A DNA stretch of 64,000 nt from JARIHD01 sp963815935 (lineage in GTDB: Bacteria > Patescibacteriota > Saccharimonadia > Saccharimonadales > UBA4665), in assembly GCA_963815935.1 (NCBI GenBank), contig CAWFIL010000008.1, forward strand, positions 186,001 through 250,000, written 5' to 3'. A program made the position numbers and the translations under genes. The notes under the pieces are model-generated. The model saw only the letters and a list, made by a program, of their open reading frames with translations. It was not told the DNA's origin and did not search any database. Each line of letters opens with the position of its first letter. Position 1 is the stretch's first letter. Of the stretch, positions 34,597 to 41,408 are shown one piece after another.

Positions 34597-35783
34597 CCCC
34601 CGAACTTACTTCTGGCGCGCTTTTGGACCAGCAAGTACTGGACACTGAATTTGAGGTAGTGGCCGTAGAGTCACGATCAGTCGAGCTTGACCTATGCGAG
34701 CCGATGACCTTATCGTTTGGTACCTTCGCTAGCCGACCTTCGGGTTGGCTAGCGCTGAGCTGCGAAGCAAACGGTCGCGCAGTAATGGGCTACGGTGAAG
34801 GTGCTACCTTGCCAGAGCCGGTGTTCACTGATGACAGTGGCCACAATATCGCGAACAACATGCAGGAACTTGTTGCCGATATCGCCAGCCAAGAGGATCA
34901 TAGCGTACGGGCTGCCATCCAAACTATTCGTGATCATGCATTTGTCGACGGTGCACGCTACCCGACGGCTCGATTGGCCGCCGAAATGGCCGTTTTGGAT
35001 GTGGCCACTAAATCGCAGCAGACTTCTGTGCGAGAGTTCATTGGGTTGCCGGCCTCCATAACTGAGGTGCCGTATGGCAAAAGCATTGGCGGTGCCAATG
35101 AGACTGCCATTCTGCGCCAAGCGGAGGTTGCACTCGAAAATAATGCCCAGAAGATTAAAATAAAGGTCTCTCCGGGCTTGTTCGAGGATGTGGTGAGTGC
35201 GGTTGCTGTGCTTAGGCGTGCGCATCCTGGCGTCGATGTCATGGTGGACGCCAACGGCGGCTTTGATCCTACCAACCCCGATCACCTGCGTATGCTCCGT
35301 GGCTTAGACGAACAAGGATTGATCATGGTAGAAGAACCGGTGTCGCGTGTTGGTCGGCTCCGTGGTTTGTCTGCAGTGCGCGCTTTACGCCAGGCACTAC
35401 CCGACTTGCGTACTCCGATTTGTCTGGATGATAGCCTGCAGACGCTTGGAGATTGTGAAACTGCCGTCGATGAAGGGCTTGCAGATATCATTAACATCAA
35501 GCCGGGCCGGATTGGTTCATTTATGCAGTCACTTGAGCTTGCAGATTATGCAAACACACGGGAGGTTGGCGTCATGGTTGGTGGTATGCTTGAGGGTACT
35601 CCGGGCCGTTGTATGACAACGCTACTGGGTGCCTACTGTATGTATCAAGGATGTCAGGTACCAGGCGATCTGTCGTTGGCGCAAGAACGTCTGGCGAGTG
35701 ATCTGGTGCCACCAGAAAAGCAATTAAGCCTGAGCCCGCGTGGCAATATTCTGTTGCCCGACGGCCTAGGATGGGGATTTTAG
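34590..35783 (+). CDS. Enolase-superfamily racemase/epimerase (NAAAR or dipeptide epimerase type)
   Basis: Muconate-lactonizing-type enzyme of 397 residues. Catalytic lysines in KIKIKV (KxK), metal ligands in MVDANGGF (Asp), MVEEPV (Glu) and CLDDSL (Asp), and the opposite lysine in INIKPGRIGS. This is the layout shared by o-succinylbenzoate synthase, N-acylamino acid racemase and L-Ala-D/L-Glu epimerase. No menaquinone genes are near, so racemase or epimerase is preferred. Upstream acyltransferase and downstream D,D-dipeptidase suggest work on D-amino acids or wall peptides. ATG overlaps the GNAT stop. Superfamily sure, substrate not. Confidence 0.85.
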   Translation: MVAPELTSGALLDQQVLDTEFEVVAVESRSVELDLCEPMTLSFGTFASRPSGWLALSCEANGRAVMGYGEGATLPEPVFTDDSGHNIANNMQELVADIASQEDHSVRAAIQTIRDHAFVDGARYPTARLAAEMAVLDVATKSQQTSVREFIGLPASITEVPYGKSIGGANETAILRQAEVALENNAQKIKIKVSPGLFEDVVSAVAVLRRAHPGVDVMVDANGGFDPTNPDHLRMLRGLDEQGLIMVEEPVSRVGRLRGLSAVRALRQALPDLRTPICLDDSLQTLGDCETAVDEGLADIINIKPGRIGSFMQSLELADYANTREVGVMVGGMLEGTPGRCMTTLLGAYCMYQGCQVPGDLSLAQERLASDLVPPEKQLSLSPRGNILLPDGLGWGF

Positions 35784-35785
35784 AT

Positions 35786-36835
35786 ATGGCTATAGAAGTT
35801 ATGTACCAGCCGTTAGATATGCCAGATACCGAAGCACTACGGGCAGAGTATGGGGTTGAATTTGTCGAAGCGACACCAAATCAAACGAGTGACTTTGGGG
35901 CGATGTGTGATCGCCTACTCCAAGAACGCATTGCGCTCGACGGGCAGTGTGCCAACGTTGGCATAGTCGCGACCGGTCCAGCGGTAATATACCAACCATC
36001 TGTCTTTTTGGCGACGAAACCAACTACCGAGCAAATTAAGCAAATTAATGATCACGAAACAGGCCGTGTTGCCGATTATACCGTTGGCGTGCAGGCGGAA
36101 CTTGCTAAGGTCCCCATCGTTGAATCGGGGGATCGCATGGTTGATCTACGCACGTGGTTTGCTGCGGAGGATGTGGCGACGACCTTTAGTGATAAGCCCT
36201 ACCATGCCGCATGTGGCGAATGGGCAGGCCAGCCTCGTGTGTTCTGGGCGCGGGAGGGTTTTGCACAGCGATTGGCCTTGATGGGTAGGCTGCTCGATAC
36301 TGCTGATGTTGACTTGCACTTTGAAGACGCCTTTAGGCCTGTTGGCGTGCAGGAGGGGCTTTTTAAACGACGCGTTGCTTGGACTAAGGCAGATCACCCA
36401 GATTGGACCGACGAGCAAATCATAACTGAGGCCCAGAGCAAGACCGCCGTAAAGCCCCGACTAGCATCCCATAAGGGTGGCGCAGCTGCTGATGCACGGC
36501 TTCGCGATCGGGCAACCAACGAGCTGCTCGACTTTGGCCACGAATATCCCGATGGCGGTGCGCTGGTCTTTCCGCGTACGCCGTTTATTACTGCTGAACA
36601 ATGGCGCAACCGGCAGCTCTTCCAGGTGGCTGCAGGCCTGAGTGGTCTGACGCTGTACGTAGGCGAAGACTGGCACGTCAGCTATGGCGACAATCTTGGC
36701 TCACTCGACGAACACGGTCAAGTGCGGCCTGATTACGTGGCTCAGTACGGTCCCATCAAAGACTTTGACCGCCGGGATGGCACCATCACTGCGATTTATG
36801 GGCCCAACGAGATGGATCAGGTGTTTGACCACTAA
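35786..36835 (+). CDS. VanX-like D-Ala-D-Ala dipeptidase (M15 family)
   Basis: Zinc peptidase of about 349 residues. The M15D motif SHKGGAAADARL matches SxHxxGxAxD (zinc His and Asp) and EDWHVSYGD matches ExWH (catalytic Glu, zinc His); FEDAFRPVGVQEGLF corresponds to the arginine motif FRP. VanX-type enzymes cut D-Ala-D-Ala. It is longer than VanX (~200) because of an N-terminal ~130-residue region of unknown fold. No signal peptide, so it acts in the cytoplasm on imported or recycled peptides. An alternative ATG at 35771 overlaps the upstream gene; 35786 has GGATGGGG about 8 nt before it. No van ligase genes are present, so salvage rather than resistance is inferred. Confidence 0.85.
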   Translation: MAIEVMYQPLDMPDTEALRAEYGVEFVEATPNQTSDFGAMCDRLLQERIALDGQCANVGIVATGPAVIYQPSVFLATKPTTEQIKQINDHETGRVADYTVGVQAELAKVPIVESGDRMVDLRTWFAAEDVATTFSDKPYHAACGEWAGQPRVFWAREGFAQRLALMGRLLDTADVDLHFEDAFRPVGVQEGLFKRRVAWTKADHPDWTDEQIITEAQSKTAVKPRLASHKGGAAADARLRDRATNELLDFGHEYPDGGALVFPRTPFITAEQWRNRQLFQVAAGLSGLTLYVGEDWHVSYGDNLGSLDEHGQVRPDYVAQYGPIKDFDRRDGTITAIYGPNEMDQVFDH

Positions 36836-36888
36836 TATTGCATATTTCATAATACAATGCTGCATACGCTATAATACGAGAGGAAACG

Positions 36889-37830
36889 ATGATCGAAGGA
36901 CTGAACGTACCGTTCATGGAACAGGACGAATCAATGCACATGCAAGACCGTGTTGCTGAAGTGACTAAAGTTATCCGCAATGACGCGCTGATTGAAGCCG
37001 CCCCTACGCTAGACTATTTTGACCCGAATTGCCTTGAGCAGCCTGGTGGCAGTATCTACTACGGTACTGGTCTTACGACTCCTAATGCTATTTCGGAAGG
37101 GTTACCGTTTGACACGCTCGGCATGATGCTGACAGCCGAAAAAGTGCGTCGGGCGGGCAATCTCGAAACGGTGTACCATCACATTGCCGACACGCACGCC
37201 AAAACGAACAGCTGGATTGACCCGGTAGCTGTCGATGCAGTTGCCGACCGGACGGTCGGTGCCCTTGAGCAAATTAAGCACAATCTTGGTTTGGAACATT
37301 TCCAGTTTGTATTGTCATCCTCGTTCGATAATGACCCAGAATATCAGGCGCTCGTTGAAAGCTTTAGCAGCTCAGAGGAGCACGAGTATGTCCGCCGCGA
37401 AATGGCCGATATGGAATGGTACCGTACCCGTGGCGATGTGCGTATTAAGATGGGCTGGGTTATCCAGGCCAAGGAAACCGACATGGGCTTTGACGAGCGG
37501 CGTTTTGACCGCGAGTATCTGCGCTTTCATCCCGGCCAGATGTCCTTTGTCTATACAAAGCCGGGTCGCACCTTTGACACCAGCCGCCCAAAGGCGTCAC
37601 CGTACATCTCGGTAGCTGGAGAACCCCGTCTAAGGCTTGCACCCGGCATCGATGTCGACGAAGTGTTCGCTGCCACTGGCGACCCCAATCTGGGCGGCGC
37701 CAAGAAACACTTAGCCACCATTGTCCGTGCCTATGAAGATTTGTATGGCAGCCTGGGCAAAATCGGACACGATGGCGTTACGTTGAACGGTAAAATCCAA
37801 CATATTATTAACACTTGTTTTGCTACTTAG
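36889..37830 (+). CDS. Class I synthetase-like protein without HIGH or KMSKS
   Basis: Protein of 313 residues, family not recognised with certainty. GGSIYYGTGLTTPNAISEGL, then VYHHIADTHAKTN, recalls the first strand, nucleotide region and the GD/AD strand of TyrRS/TrpRS catalytic domains, but the HIGH-like position reads ISEG and there is no KMSKS. If related, it would be a non-canonical aminoacyl-adenylate or nucleotidyl-transfer enzyme rather than a tRNA charger. The C-terminus has GDPNLGGAKKHLATIVRAYE. It has its own promoter (TTCATA, 18 nt, TATAAT) and GAGAGGA before ATG, and it sits between the D-amino acid genes and tyrS. Confidence in the gene is high, in the fold low. Confidence 0.55.
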   Translation: MIEGLNVPFMEQDESMHMQDRVAEVTKVIRNDALIEAAPTLDYFDPNCLEQPGGSIYYGTGLTTPNAISEGLPFDTLGMMLTAEKVRRAGNLETVYHHIADTHAKTNSWIDPVAVDAVADRTVGALEQIKHNLGLEHFQFVLSSSFDNDPEYQALVESFSSSEEHEYVRREMADMEWYRTRGDVRIKMGWVIQAKETDMGFDERRFDREYLRFHPGQMSFVYTKPGRTFDTSRPKASPYISVAGEPRLRLAPGIDVDEVFAATGDPNLGGAKKHLATIVRAYEDLYGSLGKIGHDGVTLNGKIQHIINTCFAT

Positions 37831-37836
37831 CTTATT

Positions 37837-39087
37837 ATGGAATTTATGAACCAACCTCTAGATCACGAGCCAATCACACGTGAAGCCGTTGACCAAATGC
37901 TCGAAACGGCACAGATCGTCTTGCCTGAAGACGGTGTATTTAACAAATTAGCAAGCGCCGAAGAAGAAGGCCGTGCGCTGCGGGTCAAGATGGGCTTTGA
38001 CCCAACCAGCCCCGACTTACATCTGGGGCATGCAGTGTCTATGCACATGCTTCGCCGCTTCCAGGATATGGGGCATACGCCGGTCATTATCATCGGTGAC
38101 TTTACTGGCCGAATTGGTGACCCAACCGGTCGCAACCAAGCGCGTCCCCTTGTATCTCCCGACGAGATTGCACGGAACTCCGAGACGTATATCGACCAGC
38201 TAGGCAAGGTACTTGATATATCCAAGATTGAAGTCAGGCGGAACTCCGAATGGCTCGAAGGTATGACACTTACCGACGTTATTCACCTCTTGTCGCAAGG
38301 TACGCTGTCTCAGGTAATTACCCGGGATGACTTTCGTCAGCGCCTAGATGCCGGCTCCCCAATCGCATTGCACGAAATCGTATACCCGTTACTGCAGGGT
38401 ATGGACTCAGTTGCCATAGATGCTGACATCGAAATCGGCGGTGTCGACCAGCTATACGCTTTTCAGGCTGCTCGCAGCCTGCAAGGGAACAAGGGAGTTG
38501 ACCCAGAGGCACTAGTTATGATGCCGCTATTACGTGGTCTTGATGGCACAAAAAAAATGAGTAAAAGTCTGGGCAACTACGTAGGCCTAGCCGACCAGCC
38601 AAGTGATATGTTTGGCAAGGTCATGTCGACACCCGACTCTGTGCTCGAAGAATACCTGCGCTTAACATCAACTTTTGAACATGACGAAGTTCAGGCTATG
38701 CTTGATAGTATCAAGGCTGGTGAAAACCCTATGAACGTCAAGCTCAAACTCGCTCGCAATATTACGACAACCTACCATGACGAGGCTGCCGCCGACGAGG
38801 CCGAGAGCCACTTTAATCGGCAGTTCCGTAGCCGCAGCGAAGCTGATCGTGAATACCGAATAGTTGATATTGCACGGGGCGTAACTTCGCTTGTCGACAT
38901 CCTTATGGAAGCTGGTGTGGCAGCGAGCCGCAACCAAGCGCGTCGGCTTATCGGCGAAGGCGGGGTGCGTATTAACGGCCAAAAGACCACACTAGACGAG
39001 GCCGACAACCTCACGGACGTTGACGGCTTGCGCATTCGCGCTGGCAAACGGCAATTCTTCCAGACACGTCTGGCCGAGGAGTCATAG
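37837..39087 (+). CDS. tyrS: Tyrosyl-tRNA synthetase
   Basis: Class I synthetase of 416 residues. HIGH-like HLGHAV follows KMGFDPTSPDL; IGDFTGRIGDPTGR, the amino-acid pocket region (GGVDQLYAFQAAR), KMSKS in DGTKKMSKSLGN, and a C-terminal S4 RNA-binding domain (ASRNQARRLIGEGGVRINGQ) are all present. HxGH and length fit the TyrZ-like branch. tRNA-Tyr is encoded 86 nt downstream, a convenient pairing. Weak ribosome site; a second in-frame ATG is 9 nt later. Confidence 0.97.
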   Translation: MEFMNQPLDHEPITREAVDQMLETAQIVLPEDGVFNKLASAEEEGRALRVKMGFDPTSPDLHLGHAVSMHMLRRFQDMGHTPVIIIGDFTGRIGDPTGRNQARPLVSPDEIARNSETYIDQLGKVLDISKIEVRRNSEWLEGMTLTDVIHLLSQGTLSQVITRDDFRQRLDAGSPIALHEIVYPLLQGMDSVAIDADIEIGGVDQLYAFQAARSLQGNKGVDPEALVMMPLLRGLDGTKKMSKSLGNYVGLADQPSDMFGKVMSTPDSVLEEYLRLTSTFEHDEVQAMLDSIKAGENPMNVKLKLARNITTTYHDEAAADEAESHFNRQFRSRSEADREYRIVDIARGVTSLVDILMEAGVAASRNQARRLIGEGGVRINGQKTTLDEADNLTDVDGLRIRAGKRQFFQTRLAEES

Positions 39088-39121
39088 CAACGGTACCCTT
39101 GCCATAACCGAGGGTAGTATT

Positions 39122-39170
39122 GTATAGTATTCGCTAATGACCGCAGGGCATTTGTCTTGCAGTCATTAGC
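39122..39170 (+). promoter_or_regulatory. tRNA-Tyr promoter -10 box and leader hairpin
   Basis: TATAGT (39122-39127) lies 18 nt after a TTGCCA -35 box. The predicted transcript then starts with GCTAATGAC (39133-39141) pairing perfectly with GTCATTAGC (39162-39170) over a 20-nt loop, ending 3 nt before the tRNA. It could be a pre-tRNA processing or control element. Confidence 0.5.
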
Positions 39171-39173
39171 TTT

Positions 39174-39258
39174 GCAGGGATAGTGAAGCGGTCAAACACA
39201 GCTGACTGTAAATCAGCCCTCTCCGAGTTCGGGGGTTCGAATCCCTCTCCCTGCACCA
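39174..39258 (+). tRNA. tRNA-Tyr (GTA)
   Basis: Class II tRNA of 85 nt: acceptor GCAGGGA/TCCCTGC, anticodon stem GCTGA/TCAGC around CTGTAAA, long variable arm (CCTCTCCGAGTTC), T stem GGGGG/CCCTC, CCA encoded. Confidence 0.96.
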
Positions 39259-39295
39259 AACAAAAAAGCCGGCAGTATAGCCGGCTTTTTTGTTT
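39258..39295 (+). terminator. Terminator of tRNA-Tyr, probably bidirectional
   Basis: AAAAAAGCCGGC pairs with GCCGGCTTTTTT over a 6-nt loop (39258-39295 including AAAC/GTTT ends). It also closes the convergent pheA operon. Confidence 0.88.
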
Positions 39296-39305
39296 GGTGA
39301 GATGC

Positions 39306-40178
39306 CTAGATAGTTTCACCTGCTTGGTAGGTGCCCAACTCTCGCCACTGGGCCCCGAGCCCGTCGAGCTCGTCTAGAGCCTTTTCCATGGCTGGGTCTG
39401 TAGCCCCGGCGGCACAGTCCAGGTAGAACGCATATCGCCATGGGCGGCCTTGGATGGGCCGCGACTCCACCTTGGTCAACCCTATGCCGGCAGTAGCAAA
39501 ACAGCCCAATGCGGCGTGTAGTGTCCCCGGTGCAAGCTCATCCTCGCCGTCAGTCAGGCGGTCGATGAGTAATGAGGTCTTATTTGCCTGTGCGCGTCTG
39601 GCTGGGTCATCTTCGGCGCTGCGACCGAGCACTAAAAAGCGGGTAAAGTTGTTGGGATCATTCTCGACGCCTTCGCGAAGTATTGCCAAGTTATGCCGCT
39701 CGGCATTATTTTTGCCAGCAATCGCTGCGGCCGAAGGCTCGCCGAGATCTTTAATGAAAACCACGCTCCCGGCAGTGTCATAAGCTGTGTGCCTTTTCGC
39801 CTGAGGTAGCTCCCGCCCCAAGAAGTCTGTGCATTGCTCCAGAGCGACAGGGTGTGAGTAAACGTCCCGGATATCTTCGATGCGTGCCCCCGGCAAGCCA
39901 ATCAGGCTATGGTGGATGCTCAAGAAGACCTCACCCATAATCGAGACATTGCCTGTCTTGCGTAGCAAGTCATATACGGGTGCAATGGACCCAACTAGTG
40001 AGTTCTCTACGGCAGACATGCCGTAATCGGCCCGGCCGTCGGCCACCGACCCAAAAACATCGGCAAACGTATCCATATACTGCGCTTGATAAGCGTCTCC
40101 AAAATAATGCGCCGCTGCTTGGTCGTGATATGAGCCTTCTTGCCCCTGAATGGCAATAGATAAAGCCTGTTCGGTCAT
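39306..40178 (-). CDS. pheA: Prephenate dehydratase
   Basis: Monofunctional PheA of 290 residues converting prephenate to phenylpyruvate for phenylalanine synthesis. The catalytic TRF motif is in NNFTRFLVLG, the substrate loop in SAVENSLVGS, and a C-terminal ACT domain with the Phe-binding ESRP motif (TKVESRPIQGRPW) gives feedback control. No chorismate mutase or other aromatic gene is in the window. It is second in an operon after the HAD gene, behind two leader-peptide attenuators with aromatic codons, which strongly supports a Phe-related role. AAGGAG precedes ATG. Stands beside tRNA-Tyr and tyrS. Confidence 0.93.
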   Translation of the reverse strand: MTEQALSIAIQGQEGSYHDQAAAHYFGDAYQAQYMDTFADVFGSVADGRADYGMSAVENSLVGSIAPVYDLLRKTGNVSIMGEVFLSIHHSLIGLPGARIEDIRDVYSHPVALEQCTDFLGRELPQAKRHTAYDTAGSVVFIKDLGEPSAAAIAGKNNAERHNLAILREGVENDPNNFTRFLVLGRSAEDDPARRAQANKTSLLIDRLTDGEDELAPGTLHAALGCFATAGIGLTKVESRPIQGRPWRYAFYLDCAAGATDPAMEKALDELDGLGAQWRELGTYQAGETI

Positions 40179-40229
40179 ATGTGTAATTTCTCCTTGTCTG
40201 TTATCGACGACTATACCATGAAGGGGCTG

Positions 40230-41096
40230 CTATCGCCAGCTTGTTGCCAAGGTGGTTGCTGTTTCGATAACGCGCAGCACGTGAGGTATGGCCCGCGGCC
40301 CTCCTGGGATAGATACGTCAACCAACGGGCGTACAACATCACTAAAACCAAGACTAACGTCGGCCTCCTCGAAGAGCTGCCGATCATTGAGCCCGTCTCC
40401 CATGCCAATGATGCAGACTTCGTCGCGTAATATATTAGCCAACTGGAGGTAGTGGCGGAAAGCACGCCCCTTACTGACCTCCTTGTGCTGTATGGTTACC
40501 GATGCACGGGTGTCTACGACGCACAATGATGGGTCATCGACCAATTGCTGCAAACGTTCGGCGAGCCAAGCTTGATGCTTGGGCTGTGAGTTGCCATGCT
40601 CGTCTTGCAGGCGGGCTATCAAGAGGGTTCTACCTTGCTTGAAGGTTAGCTGTTGCCCAGTCGGTACAGCGGCTACCTCCTGCTGAATATTGTCACGCAC
40701 TGTTTGTAGTGATTGCATGCTTTCGGGGTCTATCATATCAACACAGGTAAGACCGTCGTTGGTCGGGTAGAGTATAACGCCGCCATTTTCGGCAATGACT
40801 GGCACATCGGGGTGGACCAGGCCGCTACTCCACAGCACCGGAACAGTGGGGTTACTTACCCTGCGGCTGGTAGCGACTACTAAATGGTGAGGTTGGGCGG
40901 CTTCAACAACCGCTGGATCGATGCTGGCTAGGTGGTTGTTGGTTGTCGGGTTAAAGCTGTAAGTGTCACAAAGTGTGTGGTCAAAGTCGCTGAGAATGAT
41001 TTTGTCCTTGGCTGCCAGACCCGCCAGGGCCAGTTCGAGGTCACCCAGAGCGTCATCTAAGTCTGTCGGCGAGGGGTGCTGTTCGTATAGTTCCAT
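40230..41096 (-). CDS. HAD type IIB phosphatase (Cof/SPP-like)
   Basis: Phosphatase of 288 residues: motif I SDFDHTLCDT, motif II in VVATSRR, lysine in SKGRAFRHY, motif III IGMGDGLNDRQLFEEAD. The IIB cap places it near sucrose-phosphate, trehalose-phosphate and mannosyl-3-phosphoglycerate phosphatases. Substrate unknown. It is the first structural gene after the aromatic leader attenuators and precedes pheA by ~50 nt, so its expression should follow aromatic amino-acid supply; why a sugar-phosphatase-like enzyme would be so controlled is open. AAAGGAAG before ATG. Confidence 0.85.
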   Translation of the reverse strand: MELYEQHPSPTDLDDALGDLELALAGLAAKDKIILSDFDHTLCDTYSFNPTTNNHLASIDPAVVEAAQPHHLVVATSRRVSNPTVPVLWSSGLVHPDVPVIAENGGVILYPTNDGLTCVDMIDPESMQSLQTVRDNIQQEVAAVPTGQQLTFKQGRTLLIARLQDEHGNSQPKHQAWLAERLQQLVDDPSLCVVDTRASVTIQHKEVSKGRAFRHYLQLANILRDEVCIIGMGDGLNDRQLFEEADVSLGFSDVVRPLVDVSIPGGPRAIPHVLRVIETATTLATSWR

Positions 41097-41110
41097 AATC
41101 TTCCTTTAAT

Positions 41111-41182
41111 AAAAAAGCCTCCGGGTGGAGGCTACTGGTTTTGTCTATAATTTATTTTGTGATTACGTACTCAACAGCCTCC
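41111..41182 (-). promoter_or_regulatory. Attenuator 2 of the pheA operon
   Basis: Three segments on the minus strand: region 2 GGAGGCTG (41175-41182, inside leader peptide 2), region 3 AGCCTCC (41127-41133), region 4 GGAGGCT followed by six T (41111-41122). Regions 2:3 make an antiterminator, 3:4 a terminator, mutually exclusive. The terminator ends 15 nt before the HAD start codon. Confidence 0.85.
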
Positions 41183-41255
41183 TTGCATACGAGTGGAAAT
41201 AAAACCAAAAGAAAGTGGCGCTGAAGTGTGGTGTCTGTAGATGGCTAGGGCTCAT
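41163..41255 (-). CDS. Aromatic leader peptide 2
   Basis: Thirty-codon frame starting MSPSHLQTPHF and containing TFFWFYFHSYA: codons TTC TTT TGG TTT TAT TTC in a row, then another TAT. Region 2 of attenuator 2 begins about five codons after this run, so a ribosome stalled for lack of charged tRNA-Phe (or Trp/Tyr) would leave region 2 free. This is the pheL design of enterobacteria. GATAAT lies 9 nt before ATG and may be a second promoter. Confidence 0.8.
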   Translation of the reverse strand: MSPSHLQTPHFSATFFWFYFHSYARRLLST

Positions 41256-41276
41256 ATGTATCTCATTATCCTAAAT

Positions 41277-41350
41277 AAAAAACCTCCGGGATTGACCGGA
41301 GGTTTTGCTGTGCTACGAAATATGCGAACTTAGGCAGCAACAACCTCCGG
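41277..41350 (-). promoter_or_regulatory. Attenuator 1 of the pheA operon
   Basis: Region 2 CCGGAGGTTG (41341-41350, inside leader peptide 1), region 3 AAAACCTCCGG (41296-41306), region 4 CCGGAGGTTTTTT (41277-41289). 2:3 gives 9 bp, 3:4 an 11-bp terminator stem with a T run. Same logic as attenuator 2 but different sequence. Confidence 0.85.
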
Positions 41351-41395
41351 AAGGAGATCATAAAAGAACCAGAATGTGTTCTTGTTGCGTATCAT
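41330..41395 (-). CDS. Aromatic leader peptide 1
   Basis: Twenty-one codons, MIRNKNTFWFFYDLL then PEVVAA: codons TTC TGG TTC TTT TAT lie four to eight codons before region 2 of attenuator 1. TATGAT (41403-41408) is 7 nt before its ATG, so the transcript itself should start at the leader peptide. Its promoter overlaps the 3' end of the P-loop/dehydrogenase gene by position only. Confidence 0.8.
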   Translation of the reverse strand: MIRNKNTFWFFYDLLPEVVAA

Positions 41396-41408
41396 GGATT
41401 GTATCATA

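Noticed and set aside
35786..36835. Vancomycin-resistance vanX
   Set aside because: No vanH/vanA ligase or sensor genes; context points to peptide salvage.
41266..41361. A third short frame in the pheA leader (31 codons, MISFRRLLL..)
   Set aside because: It overlaps leader peptide 1 in another frame, lacks a ribosome site or aligned -10 box, and runs through the terminator stem; leader 1 explains the region better.
41100..41408. T-box riboswitch for Phe
   Set aside because: No T-box sequence (AGGGUGGNACCGCG-type) or stem I specifier layout; the leader peptides and simple 2:3/3:4 pairing fit ribosome-mediated attenuation.
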